A DNA stretch of 64,000 nucleotides from Sorex araneus (GCF_027595985.1 NC_073303.1:25844565-25908564), one strand, 5' to 3'. Positions 51,258-59,230 are shown, counted from the stretch's first letter. Made by a program: numbers and translations. The notes: a model not told the origin generated them from the letters alone.

Positions 51258-54049
51258 ATAGAATGTTTGAGACTGAAACAGAAAGGGCCATAAAAGCAAT
51301 AACAAAATAAAGGAAGGTGGAAGGTGGGAGCTGAGGGCTGGGGACAGACAGAGAAAACAAATCCCAGAAAACAGAGACAGGGTGCAGGGCCCCAGCGAGG
51401 GTGCGAGACCCCAGCGAGGGTGTAGGGTGTCGGCGAGGGTGCGAGACTCCAGCGAGGGTAAAAGACCCCAGGGAGGGTGTAGGGCCCCAGCGAGCGTTCA
51501 GGGTGTCAGTGAGGGTGCAAGACTCCAACGAGGGTGCGAGACCCCAGCAAGGGTGCAGGGCCCCAGTGAGGTGTAGGGTGTTGGCGAGGGTGCGAGACCC
51601 AAGCGAGGGTGCGAGATCCCATCGAGGTACGCGCTCTCCCCTAATCCCTCCCTTCGCAGGGGGACGTGACTTGTAAGTCACAGCCCGGGGGAACGGCCAG
51701 CACTGCGCTCGGAGCCCCTGAATCCCACTGGGTCCTTACTCTCAGCCTCCCCGCACCCCCCTCTCCTTCCTGGAGGGGTGAGTGCGGGGATGGGGGGGTG
51801 GGGGAAGCAGGGCAGGGGCCGGAAGCCTGTTACCGAGGAACAGGAAGCGGTGGCTGGGGTGCATCCTGCTGCCGCTTGCAAACACCGAGCCGCCCGCAGC
51901 AGCCCTTCTGCTGCCTGAGGCCCCGGGCTGGCAGGGGCGCCCGGAGGCACCCAGCACGGGCCCCTCCGCTGCGCCAGGAGCTTGCTGGGGAGCCCTCTGG
52001 GGAGCCCTCTCACTTTCAGGGCGGCCGGGATGCTGCAGGGGTGGGGTGGGGCCTGCCCGTTCAAAGCCCAGGGGGTGCTCGGCGCCCCCCCCATACATCA
52101 GAAGCCGGGGGTGGGGGTCAGCCGGAGTTCTGGAGCGAGAGGGGCCGAGCAGAGAGGGATGCGGGTGGACTGGAAACAGGACTGGGCTGGGAGGTGGCTC
52201 AGACACGGAGCACTGGCCTGGCATGTGGAGGCCCTGGGTTCGAATCCCGGCACCACCCGGGGAGAAAGACCCCAGGGGTGAACCGCCCGGCTCCTGCTGC
52301 CCTCCGTGTCTAGGTCTCTGAGCGGGGCCTGTCCTGGTTCTTCCCTCCAGAGAGGCGGGGAGGGAAACAAAGGCTGCACTGCCAGGCGCGGTGCGGGCAG
52401 GAGGAAGGCCCCGCAAGGCCCCCCCGTCGCTTCCCCTCTGCTCAACGTGCCACCTCAGCTCTTTATTTGGGGGAAAGGGGTGGGCCACACCCGGCGGTGT
52501 GCTCAGGGCTGACCCCTGGGTCTGTGCTCAGAAGTGACTCAGGGGACCTGGGGATCGAACCCGGGTCAGCCGCGTGCAAGGCTGGCTCCCTCCTCGCTGT
52601 GCTACTATTGCTCCGGCCTCTGCCGTTGGATCTCGAGTGTGCTCGTGGATTGGGCGTCTCCGGGGAAAGGAGACTCCTCAGGCCATTTTCCCAACAAGGC
52701 GGGCCAACAGCCCTGAGGGAAATGAAATCGGGGTCTCCCAGGACAAGGTGGGACCATGCACGGGCAGCTCCGGGGAGACAGCCGAGAGTGTGGACGGACC
52801 AGCCGTGCGAGCGGGGAAGAAGGGGTGTGTGAGGAAGGACAGCGGCACTTCGGCCTGGGGCTGGGAGCTGGGCACAGTGCCAAGGGGCCTCACCTCGTCG
52901 GGAACCATGATGAGCGGGTACTTGTCCTCGGACAGGAAGTTGAAGAGGCACCAGAGGCGGAAGGCGTCCTGGTTGGAGAGGGCTCCGCTCCCGTTGTTGT
53001 CCACCCGGTAGTTCTTCTTGGCCGTCAGGGTCCAGCACAGCTCGTCGAAGTGCTCCTTAACGAACGCGCCCTCCTCCACCTGCCCCAAACCTGCTCATCA
53101 GCCCAGGCTTCCGGCTCCCCGGGGCTGCTGGGCCCGTCGCCCGCAGCCGCACTGCCCCAGCACTGACCCCACTCACGCGAGTCGGTCACCCGGGACACCC
53201 GGCCCTCAGCCCGGGGGAGGGAGGAAGGGGAAAGCCCAGGCAGAGCATGGGGCCTGAGTGCCGAGTGGGCGGTGTTTGCCTTGCACGTGGCTGACCCAGA
53301 TTTGATCCCTGGCATCCCACCCAGATGGTCCCCTGAGCACTACCGGGAGTGATCCCTGAGCGCAGAGTAAGCCCTGAGCACTGCCAGAAGAACAAAAACA
53401 CAGAAACAACAAAAAACCAAGACAGACTGGGCTGTGAGGGGGCAAGGTGAGGAGGGGATCTAGGGGAGAGGGAAGACGAGCCAGGGATAGGGGAGACGAC
53501 GGGAGCGGGGTGGGAGGGGGGTAAGGGACAGGGAGGGGTGAGGCCCAGGGGAGGACAGAGAGGGGACAGAGCGGGGAGGGAAGACCGAAGAGGGGGAGCA
53601 GAGACAGAGGTAGGAGGGAGGACAGCGGGGAGCAGAGGAGTAGATGGTGAGAGGCAGGGGGCAGGGGGAGGAGGAGAAGGGGAGCCCAGCGGGGAGAGAG
53701 GAGGAGGAGGAGGGCAGTGGGAGAGAGCCCACTGTCCTGGGCACAGGTGCCTGCTGGGCTCTGCAGGTGTGCCTGGGCAGGGAGTAGGGGGGGTGTGAGG
53801 ACAGAGGGAGGGGGTGCCGAGGGTGAGGTAGGGGTGAGTGGGGAAGGGGCCTGAGAGCAGGAACGGGGCTAGGGTGCCGGGCAGGCTGGAGGCGGGCGAG
53901 GGGCTCACCTTGTCCAGAATGTACTTGTTGAGGTACGGCATGTAGCCCTGGCTGGACACGGGGCCGTCGTCATCATCCCGGAAATGCTCCTCCAGGGCCA
54001 CCGGGTCATGTGGAATGTGCAGTACCGTGTACAGGTTGTGGGACAGCAC
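38516..54049 (-). CDS. DEF6: DEF6 guanine nucleotide exchange factor, exons 2-11 (exon 1 outside window)
   Basis: DEF6 (SLAT/IBP, SWAP-70 family) binds PIP3 through its PH domain and activates Rac1/Cdc42/RhoA in T and B cells at the immune synapse. Ten exons join in frame: 54049-53909, 53079-52894, 50304-50068, 49289-49143, 43929-43821, 43657-43359, 42042-41876, 41774-41576, 38984-38894 and 38751-38516. Assuming the 32-residue exon 1 known in human, the protein is 635 residues against 631 in human. Order: EF-hand-like N-terminus, ITAM-like pair Tyr133/Tyr144, Tyr210, PH domain from about 216 to 312 (GYLWKRG onward), Glu/Gln/Arg-rich DHL coiled coil from about 315 to 540, and a basic Ser-rich tail. 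The three tyrosines fall exactly at human numbering, so exon lengths are conserved. No frameshift or internal stop is seen; the gene looks functional. Confidence 0.95.
38894..38984 (-). CDS. DEF6: DEF6 exon 10 (91 nt, phase 0/1)
   Basis: The exon encodes residues 528-557, from [17 protein letters not shown] to LMHPIEPG, plus one base of Asp558. The motif [19 protein letters not shown] is strongly conserved between DEF6 and SWAP-70. The acceptor is CCTACAG and the donor G|GTGAGC. Confidence 0.94.
39400..39670 (+). mobile_element. LINE 3' end (L1-like 3' UTR) in DEF6 intron 9
   Basis: Runs from GAGAGTAGATAAAGGACC through GGTGGAGGGATGGGTGTTCC and AACATGAAAGCTTTGTAACT to an A-rich end. The same end-module recurs at 11.1 and 55.8 kb. 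It is 5'-truncated and non-coding. Confidence 0.6.
39761..40255 (+). mobile_element. SINE-A copies in DEF6 intron 9
   Basis: Near-consensus copy at 39761-39935, a head-only remnant at 39985-40040, and a third copy at 40093-40255. All are antisense to DEF6. Confidence 0.85.
40270..40545 (+). mobile_element. L1 ORF2 C-terminal fragment
   Basis: Open for about 60 codons: [16 protein letters not shown], then a segment ending [17 protein letters not shown]. The EYYAA motif and following MSQKE are hallmarks of the end of L1 ORF2. 5'-truncated, with no RT or endonuclease domain. Confidence 0.85.
40555..41340 (+). mobile_element. SINE-A copies in DEF6 intron 9
   Basis: Head fragment at 40555-40620, full copy at 40681-40870 with a (CCAAAA)n tail, and older copies at about 41000-41110 and 41190-41340. 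Confidence 0.7.
41415..41535 (-). mobile_element. Probable MIR relic next to DEF6 exon 9
   Basis: ATTGAATCTCAGAGCATCAC then ACAATGCTCTGAGGGTCCC follows the reversed MIR core. Such relics predate placental divergence, so an orthologous copy should lie in other mammals. Confidence 0.45.
41576..41774 (-). CDS. DEF6: DEF6 exon 9 (199 nt, phase 2/0), coiled coil
   Basis: The exon completes Arg461 and encodes 462-527, from [15 protein letters not shown] to [12 protein letters not shown]. The run LLLL replaces the Met-Gln-containing stretch I remember from human at that place. The acceptor is CCGCAG and the donor GAG|GTGAGC. Confidence 0.94.
41876..42042 (-). CDS. DEF6: DEF6 exon 8 (167 nt, phase 0/2), coiled coil
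   Basis: The exon encodes residues 406-460, from [15 protein letters not shown] to [12 protein letters not shown], and the first two bases of Arg461. The acceptor is GCGCAG and the donor AG|GTAGGG. It is separated from exon 9 by an intron of only 101 bp. Confidence 0.94.
42210..42580 (-). mobile_element. Two SINE-A copies in DEF6 intron 7
   Basis: Copies at about 42213-42383 (young) and 42428-42577 (older). Minus strand means they are sense relative to DEF6. Confidence 0.85.
42595..42710 (+). mobile_element. Possible MIR/L2 relic in DEF6 intron 7
   Basis: GAACCTGGCCCATCGCACGG then AGTAAACGGCAATTTTTATT follows the MIR 3' region pattern. Decayed. Confidence 0.4.
43110..43345. repeat. GC-box-rich imperfect tandem duplication in DEF6 intron 7
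   Basis: CACGCCCCTAA recurs at about 43158 and 43242 (84 bp apart) with matching CGCCCACA and GGAAGCCCAGG neighbours. The plus strand has more than ten CCGCCCC/CGCCC motifs just upstream of exon 7 (downstream in transcript). Confidence 0.7.
43359..43657 (-). CDS. DEF6: DEF6 exon 7 (299 nt, phase 1/0), start of coiled coil
   Basis: The exon completes Ala306 and encodes 307-405, from [18 protein letters not shown] to EGQLREAEQ. From [15 protein letters not shown] onward it is a continuous charged heptad-type coiled coil, the start of the DBL-homology-like region. The acceptor is CCGCAG and the donor CAG|GTGCGG. The reverse strand also shows long open frames here because of GC and codon bias; those are shadows. 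Confidence 0.95.
43821..43929 (-). CDS. DEF6: DEF6 exon 6 (109 nt, phase 0/1), PH domain end
   Basis: The exon encodes residues 270-305, [17 protein letters not shown] then [19 protein letters not shown], plus the first base of Ala306. The closing PH helix ends in the invariant-type Trp (QEWTA). The acceptor is TCCTAG and the donor G|GTGAGT. It sits alone after the 5.2-kb intron 5 and is only 163 bp from exon 7. Confidence 0.94.
44232..44380 (+). mobile_element. SINE-A whose tail became a GA tract
   Basis: SINE body ends CTGCTGGTTGTGG and passes directly into (GA)n, so the purine tract probably grew from the element's 3' end. Confidence 0.75.
44381..44612. repeat. Long polypurine tract (GA/GAAA/GGAA) in DEF6 intron 5
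   Basis: About 230 bp almost entirely A/G on the plus strand, with GACA interruptions at the left and (GAAA)n in the middle. In the DEF6 transcript it is a polypyrimidine tract. Confidence 0.95.
44628..45466 (+). mobile_element. Possible solo LTR interrupted by two SINE-A copies
   Basis: The left part starts TGTTGGGCCAAGG. The right part has GATGAAATAAACTTCC followed by TGTCTCATTGTG and AGGGGTCTCA, which looks like an R-U5 end with poly(A) signal. Two minus-strand SINEs (44897-45075 and 45078-45250) sit inside. No viral coding sequence is present; no clear target duplication was seen. Confidence 0.35.
44897..45250 (-). mobile_element. Two SINE-A copies back to back
   Basis: Young copies at 44897-45075 and 45078-45250, each beginning with a T tract; the second tract abuts the GGCCC head of the first. 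Confidence 0.9.
45880..46000 (-). mobile_element. Probable MIR/L2 relic in DEF6 intron 5
   Basis: TTACTCATTTCCCATGCAAC, GGCAGGCATTATTAGATCC and GAAACGGAAACTC match the reversed MIR core pattern. Confidence 0.5.
46112..46281 (-). mobile_element. SINE-A
   Basis: Copy with GTTTGGGCAACACCTGGCG start and ATTATCTCTCGGGCCC end. Confidence 0.75.
46290..47070 (+). mobile_element. L1 3' segment split by a SINE and simple repeats
   Basis: Three collinear L1 pieces: [11 protein letters not shown]-type at about 46300-46380, the PLLGIYP-type region at about 46795-46915, and the YY-A-I end region at about 47003-47070. A plus-strand SINE-A (46570-46770) and an (A/GAAA)n tract (46912-46995) separate them. 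All decayed. Confidence 0.65.
47072..47425. mobile_element. SINE-A pair
   Basis: Plus copy at 47072-47240 and minus copy at about 47310-47425. Confidence 0.75.
47640..47880 (-). mobile_element. Ancient L1 (L1M-type) 3' region
   Basis: ATGTTGTGCAACCGTAAGC, AACTTTTTCACCATCCCGAG and AGCAATAACTCCTCC follow the reversed 3' region of old mammalian L1s. Far more decayed than the other L1 pieces. Confidence 0.6.
47885..48030 (-). mobile_element. Old SINE-A
   Basis: Recognisable from GGACCCTGCCTGGCAGTGC and GTGCTGGGAATCGAACCC. Confidence 0.55.
48098..48213. repeat. (TTCC)n microsatellite
   Basis: About 115 bp of near-perfect CTTC repeats in DEF6 intron 5, joined to a 3'-truncated minus-strand SINE-A (48228-48343). 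Confidence 0.95.
48473..48693 (+). mobile_element. Young SINE-A with target duplication
   Basis: Near-consensus copy from 48488, long A tail to 48672, flanked by TAAAGTGAAAGAGA (left ending 48488, right 48680-48693). Confidence 0.9.
49143..49289 (-). CDS. DEF6: DEF6 exon 5 (49 codons, phase 0/0), PH domain start
   Basis: The exon encodes residues 221-269, from [17 protein letters not shown] to PLDAHCCVE. This is the opening of the PH domain, with the basic beta1-beta2 loop (KRGHLRRN) that in PH domains binds the phosphoinositide headgroup. The acceptor is GCCAG and the donor GAG|GTGAGG. Its first codon was not preceded by a usable Met, so I found it by reading the reverse strand directly. 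Confidence 0.94.
49325..50040. repeat. 700-bp CA-rich array filling DEF6 intron 4
   Basis: Degenerate CACATGCACACAGACACACT units with (GACA)n at 49966-50002 and pure (CA)n at 50003-50038. It occupies almost the whole 778-bp intron 4, so the intron RNA is essentially UG-rich from about 28 nt after the donor. Confidence 0.95.
50068..50304 (-). CDS. DEF6: DEF6 exon 4 (79 codons, phase 0/0)
   Basis: The exon encodes residues 142-220, from [16 protein letters not shown] to [15 protein letters not shown]. It contains Tyr144 and Tyr210, known kinase targets in human DEF6. The acceptor tract is almost pure C, and the donor CAG|GTCAGG is weak. A (UG)n run starts about 28 nt into intron 4. Relative to human, the stretch after LLKKV differs ([11 protein letters not shown]). 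Confidence 0.95.
50680..51215. mobile_element. SINE-A copies in DEF6 intron 3
   Basis: Minus copies at 50680-50818 and 50828-51006; plus copy at 51040-51208 whose tail passes into (AAT)n. Confidence 0.85.
51208..51256. repeat. (AAT)n microsatellite at a SINE tail
   Basis: About 16 AAT units continuing directly from the SINE tail, a typical tail-seeded microsatellite. Confidence 0.95.
51375..51635. repeat. About 19-bp minisatellite in DEF6 intron 3
   Basis: About 13 units of the type GCGAGGGTGCGAGACCCCA with variants GTAGGGTGTCG and GCAGGGCCCCA. Two adjacent variants alternate, giving a loose higher-order pattern. Confidence 0.88.
52185..52620. mobile_element. SINE-A copies in DEF6 intron 3
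   Basis: Old plus remnant at about 52185-52290 with an intact B-box (GGGTTCGAATCCC), and minus copy at 52478-52617. Confidence 0.65.
52894..53079 (-). CDS. DEF6: DEF6 exon 3 (62 codons, phase 0/0)
   Basis: The exon encodes residues 80-141, from [16 protein letters not shown] to YPLIMVPDE. The acceptor follows a C-rich tract (TTTGGGGCAG) and the donor is GAG|GTGAGG. It carries the Tyr133 codon (EDKYPLI), the first half of the ITAM-like Lck target. Intron 2 upstream is 829 bp. Confidence 0.95.
53250..53400 (+). mobile_element. SINE-A in DEF6 intron 2
   Basis: Copy with GGCGGTGTTTGCCTTGC and ACTGCCAGAAGAACAAAAAC; head eroded. Confidence 0.75.
53410..53870. repeat. G/A-rich low-complexity block in DEF6 intron 2
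   Basis: About 450 bp of GGGGAGGG/GAGGAGG-type sequence on the plus strand, C-rich in the DEF6 transcript. It fills most of the non-SINE part of the 829-bp intron and has several runs of four or more Gs. Confidence 0.8.
53909..54049 (-). CDS. DEF6: DEF6 exon 2 (47 codons, phase 0/0)
   Basis: The exon encodes residues 33-79, from [11 protein letters not shown] to NKYILDK, inside the N-terminal EF-hand-like region; the acidic run EHFRDDDDG is visible. The acceptor is a GCAG and the donor AAG|GTGAGC. It is 141 nt, a multiple of three. This is the most upstream DEF6 exon in the window. At least 9.95 kb of intron 1 follows towards the right edge without exon 1. Confidence 0.95.
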
Positions 54050-54447
54050 CTGCGACAGGGGGGACAGTGCTCCCTGCTCTGCGTGCCGCATCGTCTCAGT
54101 TACAGCCCTGACTAGGACACGCAGACAGCACTTTCTACCGCACCCCCGTTCCCATAGCAACCGCTCACGGGGCCCGCGTCAGCTTCACCCCCTCACGTAC
54201 GTATCCTCTACCTGCGGCCGGCCGAGAAGGAGGTGCCAGGACCGCAGTATCTTACCCCAAGGACCCAGAGTCGGCATGAGCTTGGGGGCCCAGCCCAGCT
54301 CCGGGGTCTCCCAGAGCCCCAGCACGTCCTGTGAGGTGGTGCGGGGTGGAAGGGTTTATCACTGGCTGCGTCAGAGACCAGTGTCCAGGCTGCAGTGTCC
54401 ACCACGGGGCACGAGGATGCAGCTCCGGCCACTGCCCTCAAGAGATG

Positions 54448-54610
54448 AAGGGAAGAGGCGGGAGCGATAGTTCAGCGGGTGAGGTGGGGAGGGCATTTGC
54501 CTTGCACGCGGCTGACCGAGGTTCAATCCCTGGCATCCCATATGCTCTCCCAAGCGCCCCCACGCTCCACCAGGGGTAACCCCTGAGAGTTGCTGGGTGT
54601 GACCCAAAAA

Positions 54611-54649
<39 letters not shown>

Positions 54650-54692
54650 CAGAGAGAGAGAGACAGACAGTCAGAGAAAGATGAAGGGGAGC
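54448..54692 (+). mobile_element. SINE-A with (GA)n tail
   Basis: Element at 54448-54612, followed by (GA)n/(GACA)n to about 54690. Lies in DEF6 intron 1. Confidence 0.85.
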
Positions 54693-54989
54693 AGGAGCAG
54701 GTGGAGATGGGGGACCATGGGCTGGCAGGGCCTGGGTCCAGCAGGGAAGGCCACCAGGACAGGGATGCTGGAACTATCCGAGAAAACTAGGAAATCAAGA
54801 AAACAGAAATGGCCTTGGCGACAAATTCTACTCCAGCGCCTTCACAGGTGACACGCGTACTGCGGCTCCTGAGTGATGGGCCCTCTCTGCCCTGTGTCTG
54901 GATACCACAACCACCATGATACAGATATGACGCCCGTGCCGTCACGTCAGCCGAACACTCTGACGTGTGGGGACCTTGAGAATGAAAGG

Positions 54990-55167
54990 CAGGGCTGGAG
55001 CTATAGTCCAGGGAGGAGGCATTTGCCTTGCACTCGGCCGACTCAGATTTGATACCCAGCATCCCATATGGCCCCCCTGAGCACCGTCAGGAGTAACTCC
55101 TGAGTGCAGAGCCAGGAGTAACCCCTGAGCATCACCGGGTTTGACCCCAAAAGCAAAAAAAAAAAAA

Positions 55168-55219
<52 letters not shown>

Positions 55220-55645
55220 AAAATAAAAAAAAAAGAAAAGAAAGGCAGACTGAGGCTGGAGAGATGGTTCAGGGAGTAGAAAGCTTATCTGGCACACAGC
55301 CGACGTGGGTTCGATTCCCGGCATCCCATATGGTCCCCTGAGCACCACCAGGAGTGATTCCTGAGTGCAGAGCCAGGAGTAACCCCTGTTCCCTGCGCAT
55401 CGATGGGTGTGGCCCAAACTCTCCCTTCCGGTCCCAGAAGAAGAAGAAAAATGGCAGAGGCTGGAGAGACAGGGTAGTGGGGAAGGGGCTCGCCCGGCAC
55501 GTTTGACCCTCGGGGGTTACTCCTGGCTCTTCACTCAGGAATTACTCCTGGTGATGCTCAGGGGACCATATGGGATGCTGGGAATCAAACCCGGGTCGGC
55601 CACGTGCGAGGCAAACGCCCGACCCGCTGTGCTATCGCTCCAGCC
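54990..55645. mobile_element. SINE-A cluster in DEF6 intron 1
   Basis: Plus copies at 54990-55240 (tail expanded to (GAAA)n at 55170-55222) and 55256-55430 (GAAGAAGAAGAAAAA tail); minus copy at 55512-55646. Confidence 0.85.
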
Positions 55646-55779
55646 CTGGCTCACGGGATTGTAAATCACGGAGCCTGACAGTAAAGAGGGAAAGATGGCG
55701 CCTGCCACAGAGGCCGGCAGGGAATGGGAGGCAGCTGGGGACGCGGGTGGAGAAAAGTGGACTCTGCTGCAGGGACTGG

Positions 55780-55860
55780 GACGGGAACACTGTACCCCTG
55801 GAACTCAGTCAGGAATAATTTTGTAACTCACAGTGACTCAATAAAAACATTTCCCCCCCA
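55780..55860 (+). mobile_element. Short LINE 3'-end module
   Basis: GAATAATTTTGTAACTCACA then GTGACTCAATAAAAACATTT matches the module at 39.6 kb, here as a very short 5'-truncated piece. Confidence 0.45.
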
Positions 55861-55879
55861 GAGAATGTTGTTTTAAAAT

Positions 55880-56088
55880 ATTCAATATTGGGGCTGGAGC
55901 GATAGCACAGCGGGTAGGGCGTTTGCCTTGCACGCGGCCGACCCGGGTTCAAATCCCAGCATCCCATATGGTCCCCTGAGCACGGCCAGGGGTAATTCCT
56001 GAGTGCAGAGCCAGGAGTAACCCCTGTGCATCGCCAGGTGTGACCCAAAAAGCAAAAAAAAAAAAAAAAAAAAAAAAAATTCAATATT
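55880..56088 (+). mobile_element. Young SINE-A with 10-bp target duplication
   Basis: Near-consensus copy from 55890 with a 26-bp A tail, flanked by ATTCAATATT at 55880-55889 and 56079-56088. Confidence 0.93.
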
Positions 56089-56144
56089 AGCATGTGAAAA
56101 GTTTTCCGATCACTGACATTCATAATTGGAAAGGTAATAATAAG

Positions 56145-56406
56145 CAGGAATATTCATAGCACTGTCGCACTGTCGTCCCCGTTATTCATCGATTTGCTCA
56201 AGCGGGTACCAGTAATGTCTCCATTGTGAGACTTGTCACTGTTTTCGGCAAATCGAATACGCCATGGGTAGCTTGCCAGGCTCTGCCGTGCGGGCGGGAT
56301 ACTCCCGGTAGCTTGCCGGACTCTCCGAGAGGGGCAGAGGAATTGAACCCGTGTCAGCTGTGTGCAAGGCAAACACCCTACCCGCTGTGCTATCAGGAAT
56401 ATTCAT
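56145..56406 (-). mobile_element. SINE-B with 13-bp target duplication
   Basis: Element 56158-56393, flanked by CAGGAATATTCAT at 56145-56157 and 56394-56406. This gives the exact ends of SINE-B: about 236 bp with tail AGCACTGTCGCACTGTCG in reverse. Confidence 0.95.
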
Positions 56407-56484
56407 TATGGGGAGCAAGGCAGAAAAAAAAAGTCAAAACTAAAGTGCTTTCCTCACTAGCATTTAAGCCTGGAGTCAACTCCC

Positions 56485-57030
56485 CTGGCTTTTGGGCCAC
56501 ACCTGAGGCTGCTCAGGCCTTACTCCTGGCTCTGTGCTCAGGCATCACTCCCGGTGAGGCTCAGGGACCAGATGTCAAGCTTTTAAACTGGGTTTGGCTG
56601 CAAGCATGGGAAGTGCCTCCATACTATCCCTCTGGCCCCTGTCTTCACTCCTTTATTCTCTTTATTTACTTATTTAAAAAAAATTTTGGGGGGTCACACC
56701 CAGCAATGCACAGGAGTTACTCCTGGCTCTGCACTCAGGAATTACCCCTGGCAGTGCTCAGGGGACCATATGGGATGCTGGGAATCGAACCTAGGTCGGC
56801 CGCATGCAAGGCAAACGCCCTACCCACTGTGCTATCACTCCAGCCCCTATTTACTTATTTTTTAATAAATTTATTTTCAGCCACACCCAGCGATACGCAG
56901 GGCTTACTCCTGGCTCTGTGCTCAGGAATCCCTCCTGGCAGGGCCCAGGACCGTAAGGGATGCCGGGGATGAACCTGGGGCGGCTGTGTGCCAGGCACGC
57001 ACCCTCCTCGCTGCACTGCGGCTTCATTGC
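56485..57030 (-). mobile_element. Three SINE-A copies in DEF6 intron 1
   Basis: Copies at about 56490-56638, 56692-56848 (young) and 56875-57030. Confidence 0.8.
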
Positions 57031-57424
57031 CGCTTTGTTCTCGTCAGTGAGGGGAGCGGGAGAAAGGAGCGAGGCTCCTCCTGGGTGTCCTACTGGCCTC
57101 AGGGTCAACTTTGCAAAGTGGGAAGTGGGGGGTGTCTAGCCACGGGCTCAATGTTCCTCCTTCCCTCACTTCCCTCCGGGTGGCCACCCGTGACCCCTGC
57201 CCCAGGCTTGTTCAGTTCTGCGTCTCTGGTTCAGAGGAGGCTGGAGTTCCTTCCTGATGCACTGTGGGGAGACAGCTCAGGGCTGATGGTGTACTCTGCA
57301 TGTGGGATCCTGGGCTCGGTCCCCTGAGCACCCCTGGGAGGAGCCCCCACACCACTGGCGGTGGTCCACAAGCCAAAATCCAACCAACCACCCGTGTGCT
57401 GGCCCATCCACTCCCCATTGCGTA

Positions 57425-57522
57425 GTCAACAGGCCAAAAACAGTAACAACGAGTCTCACAATGGAGACGTTACTGGTGCCCACTCGAGCAAAACGATGAG
57501 CAACGGGATGACAGGGTGAACA
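57425..57522 (+). mobile_element. SINE-B 3' half
   Basis: Only the body and tail are present (CCAAAAACAGTAACAACGAG to GACAGGGTGAACAGTG), preceded by a decayed SINE-A-like stretch at 57265-57375. Confidence 0.8.
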
Positions 57523-57529
57523 GTGTGTG

Positions 57530-57990
57530 AACATAAATTTTTATAACGAATAAATTATAGACCCAGGTAGTGCTGGGTTGCCAGGGTAACTATAAATGCT
57601 TGTAAGGTGATAGTGTCTCAAGAGTTTAAGTGCATACAAACTGCTTACAAGTTTTAGGTCCCAATTTCCCACTCTACACCCACCAGCAAAGACTCAGTAC
57701 CCCTCCCCCACCCTGCACTCAGCTCTCCCCGTCCGGTCCACGCTCTGCCATGGCTTTCACTCTGTCAGCAGATTACGGGAGTTTGTTTTCCTTAGACATG
57801 GTCTGTTCCTTTCCTCACTATCTTTATAGACAAATACACATGGGATCATTCACTCTACGGTTTTCTCCTTCTGGTTGACTTTGCTTCACACAAGAACCTC
57901 CAGTTCCACGGACGTGTAGAAAAATGCAAGATAAAGGGGAAGATATTCTTGATTACCCAGCCATCCGTTCTTTTACATATTTTTCTACTT
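57530..57990 (-). mobile_element. L1 3' end, minus strand
   Basis: The reverse complement of 57780-57960 parallels the L1 ORF2 end seen at 40.3-40.5 kb (AGTCAACCAGAAGGAGAAAA versus GAGTCAGAAGGAGAGGGACA). The rest to 57530 is probably its 3' UTR. Confidence 0.6.
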
Positions 57991-57992
57991 GT

Positions 57993-58503
57993 TGATATCA
58001 TGGGCTGGAGCGATAGCACAGCGGTTGGGCGTTCGCCTTTCACGAGGCCGACCCGAGTTCGATTCCTCCGCCCCTCTTGGAGAGCCCGGCAAGCTACCGA
58101 GAGTATCGAGCCTGCGTGGCAGAGCCTGGCAAGCTACCCGTGCGTATTGGATATACCAAAAACAGTAACAATAAGTCTCTCAATGAGAGATATTACTGGT
58201 GCCCGCTCGAACAAATCAATGAGCAACGGGATGACAGTGACAGTGATATCATGGGCTGGAGCGATAGCACAGCAGTAGGGCATTTGTCTTGCACGCGGCT
58301 GACCCAGGTTCGATTCCTCCGCCCCTCTCGGAGAGTCTGGCAAGCTACTGAGAGTATCTTGCCCACACAGTAGAGCCTGGCAAGCTCCCCGTGGCATATT
58401 CAATAAGCCAAAAAACAGTAACAAGTCTCAAAATGAAGACATTACTGGTGCCCGCTCGAGCAAATCGATGAGCAACGAAGTGACAGTGACAGCTGATATC
58501 ATG
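57993..58503 (+). mobile_element. Two SINE-B copies head to tail at one target site
   Basis: Elements 58003-58243 and 58254-58493, each bounded by TGATATCATG (57993-58002, 58244-58253, 58494-58503). Both end in GTGACAGTGACAG-type tails. They differ at several positions, so this is not a simple recent duplication. Confidence 0.95.
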
Positions 58504-59230
58504 TCTATTTTATTGTTTAGCTCTGGGTAGGGATCTGGGCACCAGATTCGAGACCAACCTTAGGTTCTCACTTGCTACATGACCCTGGGTTTCAAGTCTC
58601 CTTGAGCTTTAAAATTCATTAATGTGGCCCTGCACATATCTATTGCTTCACATGGCTAAGAAAGGCAGACAACTTGGTCATGTCGAGTGTGCAGAAATAA
58701 AGCCCTTTGTTCCCCTCCTACCCTCCCGTATTCCCCGGTCTCTCTTTGTAAGGATTAGCTTTTTCATAGTAATATATTTACACGCTCTTTCAGAAGGAAA
58801 AGTAGATCCTAACATTCCCAGGCACTTTAATAATGTTGCCATTGGAATAATATATATTCATAATATATGAATTGATTGTATAGGCACTTTCTATAATTAT
58901 TATTACCCTTATTAAACTTTCATGTCATATCCAAAACTTACTTTTTGGTATAAGTTATTACACCTTACTTCTCCCTCTGTCTTTACTAGTACCTAGATCT
59001 GACAGTTTGACATGAAGCGAGAAGCCCGCACGCTCCTTCTGCCCTTATTTGGGTACTGCTCCTTGGTTGTCCTTTGACAAGGGCCAAGACCTTGTCCAAG
59101 ACCGCGGGCACCCGGCCACGTGGCTGCAGGACTTGCCCCTCCGCGCCCCGTGGCGTGGCTCAAGGTCGTGCTCACGACCAGACCACATCCGGCCAGAGAG
59201 AATCAGGCCAAGTCTTTTGCTTCCTGGAGT
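58504..59230. other. AT-rich then GC-rich unique intron DNA
   Basis: 58,504-58,990 is the least GC-rich non-repeat stretch of the window (TTATTATTACCC, ATATATTCATAATATATG). I recognise no exon, RNA or transposon in it. Confidence 0.4.
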
